Source of the DNA: an uncultured Alcaligenaceae bacterium
GTDB lineage: Bacteria > Pseudomonadota > Gammaproteobacteria > Burkholderiales > Burkholderiaceae_B
DNA length: 26,199 nucleotides
Direction: 5' to 3'
Assembly (NCBI GenBank): GCA_937995985.1
Contig: CALKIR010000013.1
Location: forward strand, 1-26,199
Position numbers and translations under genes: made by a program. Positions 1-8,580 of this stretch are shown here, one piece after another (within the stretch, counting starts at the first letter, position 1; each line of letters begins with the position of its first letter). Below the pieces are notes generated by a model, which made no database searches, was not told the origin of the DNA, and saw nothing but the letters and a program-made list of their open reading frames with translations.

Positions 1-874
1 CGACATAACGCTTATCTTTATCTTGGTGCGACTCTTCGCCAGTGCATAAAGCTGCGGTAATGGCGGCCAGCACTATAGAAATGCCACCAAAGAATGCCGT
101 GCCTATAGATACAAAACCGGTTACTGACACAATGGGGCGCGAATGTTCCTTATAACCAGCCAAACGCATGACTACCATACCTGGTAGATACTGCCCTGAC
201 AGGCTCACTATTAACAAAGGAATAGTAAAACTGATAAAAGCACCAAGACTAAATTCTGGCACAATAAAAATTGGCTTAGCGAAGCTAAGCTCGAGTGCTT
301 CAAAATGAGTTAAGCCCATTAAGTGCGCCAACACAAAGCCAAAGACCGCAACAACAATAATAGTGAATGTGGGCATGATTCGCCGGCATAACAAATAAAC
401 TGCCAACATTGAAAATACTAATGCGGGATATTCGGAGCTCACCTGAAATGCTTGGATGCCAAACTGAAATAAAATACCAGCCATCATCGCGCCAGCAATA
501 CCACTGGGAATTAAACGAACGATACGCTCAAAATATCCACTTAGACCAATTACCACAGTCACTAAAGCAGCCAATAAATAGGCGCCCACGACCTCTGCTA
601 AAGTGATCTCTGGAAATAAATTTATTAAAAGAGCTGTTCCTGGAGCGGACCATGCGGTAATAACTGGCTCCCGCAACCAAATGCTGAGAATAATACCGCT
701 AAGACCACTACCAATAGAAACAGCCCAGATCCAAGAGCTCAACATCTCAGCCGACATGCCTCCGACCTGAGCAGCTTGAATAAATATTACTAATGGGCCG
801 CTATAAGAAACAAGAACGGCAATGAACCCTGTCATCCAGGCCGTTATAGACCAATCCTTAAACCAGCTTCTCAT
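1..874 (-). CDS. benE: BenE-type benzoate/H+ symporter, 3' end cut by window edge
   Basis: I read this frame directly from the minus strand. It starts at the ATG at 874-872 behind a strong AAGGAGGGG ribosome binding site and stays open for 291 codons to the window edge, so the C-terminus (about 100 residues, given a usual family length near 390-400) is missing. The product is very hydrophobic with many membrane segments. It begins MRSWFKDWSITAW and contains the family-like stretches ITAWSAPGTALL near residue 75 and GIAGAMMAGILFQFG near residue 125, typical of BenE. BenE is an inner-membrane benzoate:proton symporter (established for Acinetobacter). It is the last gene of the ben/cat run, 47 bases after catC. 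It is the second benzoate-type importer in the cluster besides the MFS protein. Confidence 0.9.
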   Translation of the reverse strand, partial: MRSWFKDWSITAWMTGFIAVLVSYSGPLVIFIQAAQVGGMSAEMLSSWIWAVSIGSGLSGIILSIWLREPVITAWSAPGTALLINLFPEITLAEVVGAYLLAALVTVVIGLSGYFERIVRLIPSGIAGAMMAGILFQFGIQAFQVSSEYPALVFSMLAVYLLCRRIMPTFTIIVVAVFGFVLAHLMGLTHFEALELSFAKPIFIVPEFSLGAFISFTIPLLIVSLSGQYLPGMVVMRLAGYKEHSRPIVSVTGFVSIGTAFFGGISIVLAAITAALCTGEESHQDKDKRYV

Positions 875-921
875 AGCAGCCCCTCCTTTATCTCTTTTTA
901 ATTATTTCCTGAAAATGTGCG

Positions 922-1197
922 TTACACCGCGGAAGGGTGTGTAGCTAAAGGAGTTACCTTGATATCCATGTATGGAAACAAAGGCAATTGTCGCAATAAC
1001 TCATGCAACTCTTCGTTATCCTTAACATCAAATATGCTGTAATTTGCATACTCACCCACCACACGCCAAATATGAGCCCATTTCCCTTGGCGCTGTAGCT
1101 CTTGAGAATACTGCTTTTCCTCTTCGATAAGTTTTGCTGCTTGCTCTTGGGGCAAATCATGAGGAATATTCACCACCATATGTACTAGATAAAGCAT
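922..1197 (-). CDS. catC: Muconolactone delta-isomerase CatC
   Basis: The 91-residue product matches the usual 90-97 residue size of CatC, which isomerises muconolactone to 3-oxoadipate enol-lactone in the cytoplasm as a homodecamer. Seen: the start MLYLVHMVVNIP, the KWAHIWRVVGEYANYSIFDV core around residues 39-58, and the LPLFPYMDIKVTPLATHPSA end, all typical of the family. The ATG follows AGAGG at a workable distance. It lies 19 bases after catD and 47 bases before benE in the same unit. In many genomes catC sits next to catB; here it is near the far end of the cluster, separated from catB by nine genes. Confidence 0.96.
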   Translation of the reverse strand: MLYLVHMVVNIPHDLPQEQAAKLIEEEKQYSQELQRQGKWAHIWRVVGEYANYSIFDVKDNEELHELLRQLPLFPYMDIKVTPLATHPSAV

Positions 1198-1216
1198 TAT
1201 TTAACCTCTTTGTAAA

Positions 1217-2020
1217 TTAATGTTGACTCAAAAAATCCAAAACAGTTTGGGTAAATGCTTGCTCAGCCTCAATATTTGAAATATGTGAGGCAGGCAAAAC
1301 TGCTAAATGCGCCTGGGAAATTTTAGCTTTCATCTCCTCTGCATCTGCCACCGTAGTGACAGGGTCCTGATCCCCAGTCAATAACAATGTAGGAATCTTT
1401 ATCGCTGCAATTTCGTCTCTTAAGTCAGATTGCCCCAAGGCGTCACAACATGCCGCATAGCCCTCTGGGTCTAATTGGGCTAAAACCTCTTGCATACGCT
1501 GAACCACAGCAGGCTGCTGAGCAATAAACTCTTTGGTAAACCAGCGATCAGGAGCAGTTTCTGCTAATTTTTTCATAGCTTCAGCACCGCCTTTGCGGAG
1601 TGCCTGAGCACGCTCTGCCCATGCTTGCTCCGTACCAATTTTGGCTGCGCTATTGCATACAGCGATAGCCTTGATGCGCTCTGCTGCATAGCGCCCCAAC
1701 CACAGAGCAGTATGCCCTCCCATAGATACCCCACAGAATGCTGCTTGCTGAATCTGTAGCGCATCCATAATAGCCAGCACATCCTGGCTCAAACCTGCAA
1801 AATCATAAGGCCCTTTAGTAACCGGGCTGCCCCCATGACCGCGGGTGTCATAACAAATCACATAATAATTCTGCGCAAACGCTTCTATTTGGGGGGACCA
1901 CATTTCCAGCACCGTACCCAAAGAATTACTCAACACTAAGGCAGGCGCTGCTTTATTTCCTGCATAACCTATTCGAAATGAGCCGCGCGCAGTATCTAAT
2001 TGCTGTACCGTGATACTCAT
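1217..2020 (-). CDS. catD: 3-oxoadipate enol-lactonase (CatD/PcaD)
   Basis: This 267-residue alpha/beta hydrolase hydrolyses 3-oxoadipate enol-lactone to 3-oxoadipate, the step where the catechol and protocatechuate branches meet. Seen: the oxyanion/strand region LVLSNSLGT (28-36), the nucleophile elbow G97-V-S99-M-G101, the acid in GDQDP (D219 most likely) and the histidine in PASH (H246), giving a full catalytic triad. The ATG is preceded by AAGGAG. It lies 10 bases after catJ and 19 bases before catC, so translation is probably coupled. The name catD rather than pcaD is chosen from its position among cat genes; the two enzymes have the same activity. Confidence 0.95.
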   Translation of the reverse strand: MSITVQQLDTARGSFRIGYAGNKAAPALVLSNSLGTVLEMWSPQIEAFAQNYYVICYDTRGHGGSPVTKGPYDFAGLSQDVLAIMDALQIQQAAFCGVSMGGHTALWLGRYAAERIKAIAVCNSAAKIGTEQAWAERAQALRKGGAEAMKKLAETAPDRWFTKEFIAQQPAVVQRMQEVLAQLDPEGYAACCDALGQSDLRDEIAAIKIPTLLLTGDQDPVTTVADAEEMKAKISQAHLAVLPASHISNIEAEQAFTQTVLDFLSQH

Positions 2021-2030
2021 CTATTTCTCC

Positions 2031-2678
2031 TTAAGTAGACAACGGCATGCCTACTAATTGCTCTAACTCCTGATGGCTCAATCCATCAACACGGTCAATA
2101 ACTTGTAAGCCTGCCTCATGGCAAGCAAAGGTGGCCAGATCTGTATAAATACGCTTGACACATTGCAATGCAGTGATGGGATACGTACACTCAGGCACAA
2201 TTTTGCACTGTCCATCACGAGTCATAAGCGTCATCATGACCCAAGTTTCTTTGGCCCCTATGGCCAAATCCATAGCCCCACCCACAGCAGGAATAGCACC
2301 TGGCTCACCCGTGCTCCAATTCGCTAAATCACCCCTAGCAGATACTTGAAAAGCACCAAGCACACACACATCCAAATGCCCACCACGCATCATGGCAAAA
2401 CTATCTGCATGGTGAAAAAAGCTGCCTCCGGGCAATAAAGTAACTGGCTGTTTACCCGCATTGATTAAATCGTAATCTTCATCCCCCTGCTCAGGTGCTG
2501 GCCCCATGCCTAGAATGCCGTTTTCGCTGTGCAAAACGATTTCAACCCCCTCTGGCAGATAATTGGATACCAAAGTAGGCATCCCTATCCCGAGATTGAC
2601 ATAAGCCCCATTAGGCATATCTTGGGCTACTCGCTGAGCAATTTGCTCTCTACTGCGCCGTTGATAGGTACCACTCAT
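2031..2678 (-). CDS. catJ: 3-oxoadipate CoA-transferase subunit B (CatJ/PcaJ)
   Basis: A 215-residue beta subunit of the two-subunit succinyl-CoA:3-oxoadipate CoA-transferase. Seen: the family motif S51-E52-N53-G54-I-L-G-M-G-P, in which the glutamate carries the CoA thioester during catalysis, preceded by NLGIGMPTLV (28-37). Length agrees with the family (about 210-220). The ATG has GGAG about 8 bases upstream. Its partner subunit catI is immediately upstream in the transcript (46-base gap) and catD follows after 10 bases. CoA transfer from succinyl-CoA gives 3-oxoadipyl-CoA. The thiolase that would finish the pathway is not in the window. Confidence 0.95.
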   Translation of the reverse strand: MSGTYQRRSREQIAQRVAQDMPNGAYVNLGIGMPTLVSNYLPEGVEIVLHSENGILGMGPAPEQGDEDYDLINAGKQPVTLLPGGSFFHHADSFAMMRGGHLDVCVLGAFQVSARGDLANWSTGEPGAIPAVGGAMDLAIGAKETWVMMTLMTRDGQCKIVPECTYPITALQCVKRIYTDLATFACHEAGLQVIDRVDGLSHQELEQLVGMPLST

Positions 2679-2724
2679 AAATTTGCTCCGCTAAATGATG
2701 ACTTAAGACTGGAAAAATATGGGT

Positions 2725-3414
2725 TTAAAACCCCCCTGCAACAGTTTTGCGGCGCGGCACACGCACAACCCGATCAACAAATATGCCTGGCGTCACCACA
2801 CACTCGGGATTAATTTCACCAAGCTCTTTGAGCTCAAAGACAGTTGCTATAGTGAGATCCGCTGCCATTGCCATCACCGGACCAAAATTACGGGCTGCCA
2901 TTCTATAAGTTAAATTTCCCCAACGGTCACCGGCTTCAGCCTTAATCAGTGCGACATCACCATGAATAGGGGTCTCATAAACGTGCCAACGGCCGTTAAT
3001 TAAGCGAGTCTCTTTCCCCTTTGCTAGCTCAGTACCGTAGCCTGTTGGAGTAAAAAAACCGCCGATTCCCGCCCCAGCCGCACGCAATCGCTCGGCCAGA
3101 TTACCCTGAGGAACCAATTCAAGCTCTATCTTTCCACTGCGATACAGCTCATCAAACACATAAGAATCAGCCTGCCGAGGAAAGCTACAAATAATTTTTC
3201 GTACCCGACCTGTTTTTAACAATGCTGCTAAGCCATGATCCGCATTACCGGCATTGTTATTAACAATAGTCAGATCTTTTGCTCCTTGCTCGATCAGACC
3301 ATCAATAAGCTCTTCGGGAATTCCAGCAGTGCCAAAGCCACCAATTAAAATGGTGGCTCCGTCTTGAATTCCTGCTAAAGCTTCTTGCACAGTATTAACT
3401 GTTTTATCAATCAC
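2725..3414 (-). CDS. catI: 3-oxoadipate CoA-transferase subunit A (CatI/PcaI)
   Basis: A 229-residue alpha subunit of succinyl-CoA:3-oxoadipate CoA-transferase. Seen: the N-terminal glycine-rich CoA-binding pattern GGFGTAGIPEEL starting at residue 25, the IVNNNAG stretch near 50, and GGFFTPTGYGTELAKGKE in the middle, all typical of class I CoA-transferase alpha subunits. The start is a GTG at 3414, giving the expected MIDKTV N-terminus; the Shine-Dalgarno is weak, but the stop of the upstream MFS gene is only 11 bases away, so coupling could help. It works as a heteromer with the downstream catJ product. Confidence 0.94.
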   Translation of the reverse strand: MIDKTVNTVQEALAGIQDGATILIGGFGTAGIPEELIDGLIEQGAKDLTIVNNNAGNADHGLAALLKTGRVRKIICSFPRQADSYVFDELYRSGKIELELVPQGNLAERLRAAGAGIGGFFTPTGYGTELAKGKETRLINGRWHVYETPIHGDVALIKAEAGDRWGNLTYRMAARNFGPVMAMAADLTIATVFELKELGEINPECVVTPGIFVDRVVRVPRRKTVAGGF

Positions 3415-3425
3415 GCTTTAGAATC

Positions 3426-4763
3426 CTATGATGAAATTGCTACAACAGAACGCTTGACTGCTGCCTGATGGCGCAAAGTCAAGATGAGAATACCTATTGC
3501 TCCTGCGGAGATAAGACCAGGGACCGCAAAGGCATAGAAATTCATTTTTAAAGGCAGTGCCATGGCCATTAAAGTACCTCCTAAGAAGGGCCCCGCGATG
3601 GCACCGAAACGGCCTATCCCAGAAGCCCACCCCAAACCGGAAGAACGCATGACTAAAGGATAGTACTGCGCCGCATTGGCATATAACAGAATTTGGGTGC
3701 CAATAGTGGTAGCACCGGCTATGATAATCAAGCCATACAAGATAACCATTGGGCTCTTAAACCCGAGCAGGCCAATTGATAAAGCTGAGAGAACAAAGAA
3801 CCCAACCATGACCCGCGGCAGGCCCCAACGATCCCCTAACCATCCTCCCACAATGGCTCCGAAAATTCCGCCAAAATTCAATGCGACCAAAAAAGACAAA
3901 CTAGAACCCAGGCTATAGCCTGCATTAGCCATTAGCTTAGGCAACCATGAGCCCAGTGCATATACCATCAATAGACAGCAGAAAAAGGCAAGCCAAATCA
4001 TTAAAGTGCCTACAAAGCGGCCCTCTTTAAATAAATCTAATACAGGTACCGCACTAACCTTGGCCTCTTCTTGATAGAGTTCTACGCCATCCAAATCCTC
4101 ATGGGGATTGGCCTTTTTCAACATTTCACGTGCTCGCTCCTCCTTACCCTGGCGCAGCAAAAAGCCTACAGACTCAGGCAATTTCCAAAGCAGTAAGGGT
4201 AAAAGCAGCAAAGGAACAGCAGCAGAAAAAAACATAGACTGCCAACCAAAACGGGGCAACATATAAATCCCAAGGCCAGCAGAGACCAGTCCACCTAAAG
4301 AATAGCCACTAAACATCAAGGCCACTAATGTGCCACGCGAACGACGAGGCGCATACTCATTCATCAGAGCCACAGCATTAGGCATTAATCCCCCGCAGCC
4401 TAAGCCTGCAATAAAGCGATAAATGCCAAATTCCGTTACTGAAGTTGCAAACCCATTTAAAAATGTAGCAACACTAAAAATTACGAAACAAATCACGACC
4501 CCACTTTTGCGGCCAATACGATCCGCTACAGGACCAAAAATAAGGGCCCCAAACATCATGCCAAATAAAGCGTAACTGCCCAGAGCCCCTGCTTGTACTG
4601 GACTTAAACCCCATTCATCCATCAGTACAGGCAAAACTACACCATAAATAAACAGGTCGTAGCCATCAAAGATCAATAACAAAGCACAGATCCAAATAAT
4701 GGACCAATGAAATTTATTAATACTAGACGAATCTATTACATCATTTATATTAAGCCTTTTCAC
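3426..4763 (-). CDS. benK: MFS aromatic-acid:H+ symporter, BenK/PcaK type
   Basis: A 445-residue, 12-segment major facilitator protein of the aromatic acid:H+ symporter (AAHS) family. Seen: the acidic TM1 signature D33-G-Y-D36 that is required for transport in PcaK/BenK-type proteins, the loop 2-3 motif D81-R-I-G-R-K, and the TM4 region RFIAGLGCGGLMPNAVAL. The start is a GTG at 4763 with GGAGGAG 7-8 bases upstream. Located between benD and catI, it most likely imports benzoate. Substrate cannot be fixed from sequence: cis,cis-muconate (MucK-like) or 4-hydroxybenzoate (PcaK-like) transport are alternatives. The surrounding gene set favours benzoate. Confidence 0.88.
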   Translation of the reverse strand: MKRLNINDVIDSSSINKFHWSIIWICALLLIFDGYDLFIYGVVLPVLMDEWGLSPVQAGALGSYALFGMMFGALIFGPVADRIGRKSGVVICFVIFSVATFLNGFATSVTEFGIYRFIAGLGCGGLMPNAVALMNEYAPRRSRGTLVALMFSGYSLGGLVSAGLGIYMLPRFGWQSMFFSAAVPLLLLPLLLWKLPESVGFLLRQGKEERAREMLKKANPHEDLDGVELYQEEAKVSAVPVLDLFKEGRFVGTLMIWLAFFCCLLMVYALGSWLPKLMANAGYSLGSSLSFLVALNFGGIFGAIVGGWLGDRWGLPRVMVGFFVLSALSIGLLGFKSPMVILYGLIIIAGATTIGTQILLYANAAQYYPLVMRSSGLGWASGIGRFGAIAGPFLGGTLMAMALPLKMNFYAFAVPGLISAGAIGILILTLRHQAAVKRSVVAISS

Positions 4764-4813
4764 AATGGTCTCCTCCGAACCCAGGGAAAATTATTTGTGC
4801 AGATTTAGACTTG

Positions 4814-5596
4814 CTAGCCTTGATCCCCACCCCCAACTGGCAGTACTGTTCCAGTAATATAGGACGCTTCATCTGAAGCTAAAAATAAAATAGCGCTTGC
4901 TTGCTCTTGCAAAGTGCCATAGCGTTTCATTAATGTGCTATCAATAGTCTGTTCAACAATCTGTTGATACCACTGTTTTTCTTGCTCATCGATCTCCTCC
5001 TCGTTACGAGGGATACGACGTGGAGGAGCCTCTGTGCCACCTGGTGCAACGGCATTTACTCGCACCCCACGCTCTGCGGTTTCAAAAGCCAAGCAAGCCG
5101 TTAAAGCATTGACTCCCCCTTTGGCTGCTCCATAAGGAACACGATTAATACTGCGTGTTGCTATTGAAGACACATTGACGATGGCACCACTAGATTGCTC
5201 AAGCATATATGGCAGTACAGCGCGGCAGCACCATAAAGTAGGAAATAATGAGCGCTGAATTTCTTTTTCAATTTGCTCAGCACCATAATGCTCGAATGGG
5301 CGCGTCCAAATAGTCCCTCCCACGTTATTTACTAACACATCAATACGGCCGAAGGTCTGATACGCCTGCTTGGCCGCCTCTTGTGCACCCTGAAAGAGCT
5401 CTAAATCAGCCGTTACTGTATGAATACGTGTTCCGTTTAGCTCATCCTTTAACTCGTGAACCAATTCCGAACGATCAACAGCGACCACTGAGGCTCCTTC
5501 GGCATGCATCTGTACTGCTACCTCACGACCAATACCTTGAGCTGCCCCCGTAATTAGAGCCACCTTTTCAACAAAGCGTTTATTTCTGTCTATCAT
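4814..5596 (-). CDS. benD: Benzoate cis-diol dehydrogenase BenD
   Basis: A 260-residue short-chain dehydrogenase that oxidises and decarboxylates benzoate 1,2-dihydrodiol (1,6-dihydroxycyclohexa-2,4-diene-1-carboxylate) to catechol with NAD+. Seen: the cofactor loop T16-G-A-A-Q-G-I-G23, the NNVGG strand (90-94), the catalytic serine in NVSS (143-144) and Y155-x3-K159. The stretch VAPGGTEAPPRRIPRNEEE after the active site is typical of BenD/XylL rather than of generic SDRs. The ATG has an AAGGGGGG ribosome binding site. It follows benC by 12 bases. Confidence 0.95.
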   Translation of the reverse strand: MIDRNKRFVEKVALITGAAQGIGREVAVQMHAEGASVVAVDRSELVHELKDELNGTRIHTVTADLELFQGAQEAAKQAYQTFGRIDVLVNNVGGTIWTRPFEHYGAEQIEKEIQRSLFPTLWCCRAVLPYMLEQSSGAIVNVSSIATRSINRVPYGAAKGGVNALTACLAFETAERGVRVNAVAPGGTEAPPRRIPRNEEEIDEQEKQWYQQIVEQTIDSTLMKRYGTLQEQASAILFLASDEASYITGTVLPVGGGDQG

Positions 5597-5608
5597 ATGA
5601 GTCCCCCC

Positions 5609-6616
5609 TTATTGACTAGGGATAAATCGCTCATAGTAAAAACTTTGAGCTTTAAGACCACGCTCTTTCATAAAGCCATCAACTGCCTCTACCATTGGGA
5701 CGGGACCACACAAATACACATCGACATCTCCCCCATGGAACATGTCATCAGTCATGTGATCCATCACATAACCCTTGTGAGGATGGCTCGATTCAGCATC
5801 TAAAACACTTGCGATATAACTAAATCCTGGGATTTTTTCTACATAGTGCTCCAGCTGCTCTAATCCGACTAAATCCTGATCACGGGTCACCCCATAGATC
5901 AACTGTATGGGCAAATTACAAGGCTCTTGGGCGAGCACTTCCAACATGGATAAAAAGGGAGCTAATCCAGTCCCCCCTGCTAAAAATAATAAGGGGCGTA
6001 CTGGCTCTCGCAAATAAAAGCTCCCTAGTGGACCAGTAAAGCTAATTTCCTCACCAGTCTGTGCCTGAGACAGCCATGTGCTCATCAAGCCACTGGGTAT
6101 CTGCTTGATAAGAAAATTAATCTCGCTTTGACCCGGAGCGGAGCTAAAGGAATAGGAACGGTGTTGCCCACTTTCAGGAACATTAATATTCACATACTGC
6201 CCCGGCAAAAATGCTGGAGGAGTGCCGTTCACATCCAAAGTGAGCTCATAGACCGCATCGTTATGGCATGTGATATCTGTGATTGTTCCTGCAAAATCTT
6301 GTGCGCCAATTTTGCACATAGTTGAAGGTACTGGCACACTGATCACACAATCAGACTGAGGCAGCATTTGGCAGGTAAGCACCAACCCACTGGCTGCTTC
6401 TTCGTCGGTCAATGCCTCTTCGATATAATCATCTTGGAGTTCATAGGTACCGCTTTCCGCGCGGCATTTGCAAGTCCCACACACTCCATCAGAGCAATCC
6501 ATTGGCAGATTGATCTGAGCCTTGTAGGCGGCATCTAAAACGGTCTCAAAGGGCTCGCACTCTATAAAGCGAGTAACTCCGTCCTCAAAGTTCAAAGCGA
6601 TTTTGTAGCTGCTCAT
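5609..6616 (-). CDS. benC: Benzoate dioxygenase reductase BenC
   Basis: The electron-transfer component that passes electrons from NADH through FAD and a plant-type [2Fe-2S] centre to BenAB. I chose the ATG at 6616-6614 because GGAG lies 5 bases upstream of it; the in-frame GTG at 6622 overlaps that GGAG and cannot use it. This gives 335 residues. Seen: cluster ligands C41, C46, C49 and C82 (pattern C-x4-C-x2-C), the FAD-binding R153-S-Y-S, the GGTGLAPFLSML nucleotide loop, and the CGPVPMVEAV C-terminal NAD motif. Domain order (ferredoxin, FAD, NAD) and length match BenC/XylZ. It follows benB closely. Confidence 0.95.
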   Translation of the reverse strand: MSSYKIALNFEDGVTRFIECEPFETVLDAAYKAQINLPMDCSDGVCGTCKCRAESGTYELQDDYIEEALTDEEAASGLVLTCQMLPQSDCVISVPVPSTMCKIGAQDFAGTITDITCHNDAVYELTLDVNGTPPAFLPGQYVNINVPESGQHRSYSFSSAPGQSEINFLIKQIPSGLMSTWLSQAQTGEEISFTGPLGSFYLREPVRPLLFLAGGTGLAPFLSMLEVLAQEPCNLPIQLIYGVTRDQDLVGLEQLEHYVEKIPGFSYIASVLDAESSHPHKGYVMDHMTDDMFHGGDVDVYLCGPVPMVEAVDGFMKERGLKAQSFYYERFIPSQ

Positions 6617-6633
6617 GTGCACTCCGTACTGCT

Positions 6634-7116
6634 CTAGATGTGATAAATGTCAATCACCTGACGAATGTAGTCATTTTTGAGCACAATTTTCTTCTTAGTG
6701 ATCTTTAGTTCGCCACTGGCCTTGGACAAAGTCACATAAGTAGTGCCAAAAAACATATCTGTTTGACGGTAACGGTGATTCATGGTCAAAAAGTTATAAC
6801 GAACTTCTGCCTCATCACCCTCCTGGCTCAGCACTTCAATATTGCTCAAATTGTGACTGGTCCGCGGCTCTGGAGTAGAAGCACTGGATCGTTCAGTTTT
6901 AATACGAAACACACGATCCTCAAGACCGTTTCTATTGGGATAATAAATCAACGAAACCTCTGTTTTTGGATCCTCGGTGGGCTGATCATCATCGCGCCAT
7001 GAGGGCATCCAGTACTCAACATGCTCGTCATAGCACTCTAACCACTCATCCCACTGCCGGTCATCGAGGTAACGCGCTTCTTTATAAAGAAAATTGCAAA
7101 TTTCCTGATAATCCAT
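6634..7116 (-). CDS. benB: Benzoate 1,2-dioxygenase small (beta) subunit BenB
   Basis: A 160-residue ring-hydroxylating dioxygenase beta subunit of the cystatin-like NTF2 fold, which has a structural role in the alpha3beta3 oxygenase. Seen: the N-terminal EARYLDDRQWDEWLECYDE (residues 14-32) and YWMPSWRDDD, both characteristic of BenB/XylY, and the C-terminal IVLKNDYIRQVIDIYHI. Length agrees with the family (about 160). It starts only 3 bases after the benA stop behind GGGAG, so the two subunits are probably made in equal amounts by coupled translation. Confidence 0.95.
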   Translation of the reverse strand: MDYQEICNFLYKEARYLDDRQWDEWLECYDEHVEYWMPSWRDDDQPTEDPKTEVSLIYYPNRNGLEDRVFRIKTERSSASTPEPRTSHNLSNIEVLSQEGDEAEVRYNFLTMNHRYRQTDMFFGTTYVTLSKASGELKITKKKIVLKNDYIRQVIDIYHI

Positions 7117-7119
7117 GGT

Positions 7120-8484
7120 TTAAGCTCCCACCTTTTGCTGCTCTGCTTCAAGTAACTTTTTTTCCTCTTCAACAGCTGCACGCATCACATCCAACCAGTA
7201 CTGATGTTGGCATACGTACAAACCCTCATCTTCGCTGCGCTCACCACTCAGCAAAGGATTCATACCCATTGCTTTGGCATTCTCATCAGGCCCTTTGATC
7301 CAAAGGGGAGCACCACGACTTAAATCATTCCATTTAGCTGCACTGCCGTTGTAGCCCTCTTGACAGGCGCGAAACTCCTCTAAGTCATCAGCCGTACCCA
7401 TTCCAGAAACATTGAAGAAGTCTTCGTACTGACGCAGACGAATCTCACGATTTTCCGCGCTCTCTCCTTTGGGGCCAAAGCAATAAATAGTCACCTCAGT
7501 GCGATCAACGCTTAAGGGTCGGGTTACTCGAATCTGTGTAGAAAACTGATCCATAATGTACACATTTGGATACAGGCATAGATTTCGAGTCTGACTGACA
7601 ATATTTTCGGCACGCTCCTTACCTAAACGTTTTTCTAATTGCTCTTTTTCACGATAGATAGGACGTACTTCAGGGTTCAGTGTTTTAGTCCAAAGCAAAA
7701 TATGACCATAGTCAAAACCATAAACACCGCCTTGACTTCTACTCCAACCACGCGCATCTACTGCTTGTGTCCCCCCCTCTTTTCTGCGCTGCATGGTAGC
7801 TAAATAGTTCCAGTGCACACTGCTTACATGATAGCCATCAGCGCCATTTTCCATTTGCATCTTCCAGTTACCTTCGTAGATGTATGAAGAGGTACCTGGC
7901 AACACTTCGATGCCTTCAGGTGACTGATCTGCAATTTGATCTAATACCACCTTGGCCTCGCCTAAATACTCTTCAAAATCAGGCGCATTCGGATTCAGAC
8001 TACCAAACAGAAAACCCTTATAGTTTTTGAATAAAGGCACGCGGGTTAAATCATGAGACCCATTAGTGTTGAATTGCGCCGGATATTCAGTGGTACGCTC
8101 GTCTTTAACTTTCAACAAACGCCCATCATTACTAAATGTCCAACCATGGAAAGGACAGGTAAAGGTGCCCCGATTACCTTTGCGACGGCGACACAAAGTT
8201 GCGCCTCGGTGCGCACAGGCATTAATGAAGGCATGCAGCTCATTATTTTTATCTCTGGTTATCACAATGGGCTGACGACCAATGTAGGTAGTAAAATAGT
8301 CATTGATTTCCGCAATCTGACTTTCATGCGCCAAGTATACCCATCCGCCTTCGAACAAATACTTCATCTCCAACTCGAAAATGTCTGGATCGGTAAAAAT
8401 ATCGCGACGGCAGCGGTAAATGCCAGCGGACTCATCAATTTGCATGGCGTCATTTAAAACGCTTTCAACTCTGTTGAGATACAT
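7120..8484 (-). CDS. benA: Benzoate 1,2-dioxygenase large (alpha) subunit BenA
   Basis: A 454-residue Rieske non-heme iron oxygenase alpha subunit that dihydroxylates benzoate. Seen: the Rieske motif C90-x-H92 ... C110-x2-H113 in the N-terminal domain, and the catalytic-domain motif E212-N-G-A-D216-G-Y-H219-V-S-S-V-H224, where H219 and H224 bind the mononuclear iron and D216 bridges electrons between subunits. Length matches BenA/XylX (about 450-460). The ATG has GAGGG upstream. It begins 96 bases after catA; that gap holds a strong stem-loop, so benA may be expressed differently from the preceding catBA. Confidence 0.97.
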   Translation of the reverse strand: MYLNRVESVLNDAMQIDESAGIYRCRRDIFTDPDIFELEMKYLFEGGWVYLAHESQIAEINDYFTTYIGRQPIVITRDKNNELHAFINACAHRGATLCRRRKGNRGTFTCPFHGWTFSNDGRLLKVKDERTTEYPAQFNTNGSHDLTRVPLFKNYKGFLFGSLNPNAPDFEEYLGEAKVVLDQIADQSPEGIEVLPGTSSYIYEGNWKMQMENGADGYHVSSVHWNYLATMQRRKEGGTQAVDARGWSRSQGGVYGFDYGHILLWTKTLNPEVRPIYREKEQLEKRLGKERAENIVSQTRNLCLYPNVYIMDQFSTQIRVTRPLSVDRTEVTIYCFGPKGESAENREIRLRQYEDFFNVSGMGTADDLEEFRACQEGYNGSAAKWNDLSRGAPLWIKGPDENAKAMGMNPLLSGERSEDEGLYVCQHQYWLDVMRAAVEEEKKLLEAEQQKVGA

Positions 8485-8509
8485 AACTCGCCCTCTTTTT
8501 GCATAAGCT

Positions 8510-8545
8510 CGCGCATGCCAATGCTAAAAAGCATTGGCAGACGCG
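8510..8545 (-). repeat. Stem-loop between catA and benA
   Basis: An inverted repeat with a perfect 10-bp inner stem (8516-8525 with 8530-8539, 4-base loop), a 2x2 mismatch and an outer CGCG/CGCG extension (8510-8513 with 8542-8545). It sits in the 96-base catA-benA gap, the largest gap in the unit. There is no U-tract after it in the direction of transcription, so it is more likely an mRNA stability or processing element than a terminator. Confidence 0.6.
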
Positions 8546-8580
8546 ACAAAATGGATGGAAATAAATGCTAGAACCTAGTC

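Noticed and set aside
409..606. 65-codon plus-strand frame
   Set aside because: It lies wholly inside benE on the opposite strand, has no ribosome binding site and no recognisable protein features.
2529..2913. Plus-strand frames over the catJ-catI junction
   Set aside because: They overlap two well-supported minus-strand genes and show no family features; shadows of coding sequence.
6617..6622. Upstream GTG start for benC
   Set aside because: It overlaps the GGAG that serves the ATG at 6616, so it has no usable Shine-Dalgarno of its own.
8053..8457. 134-codon plus-strand frame antisense to benA
   Set aside because: Long only because of codon composition in benA; no ribosome binding site or domain.
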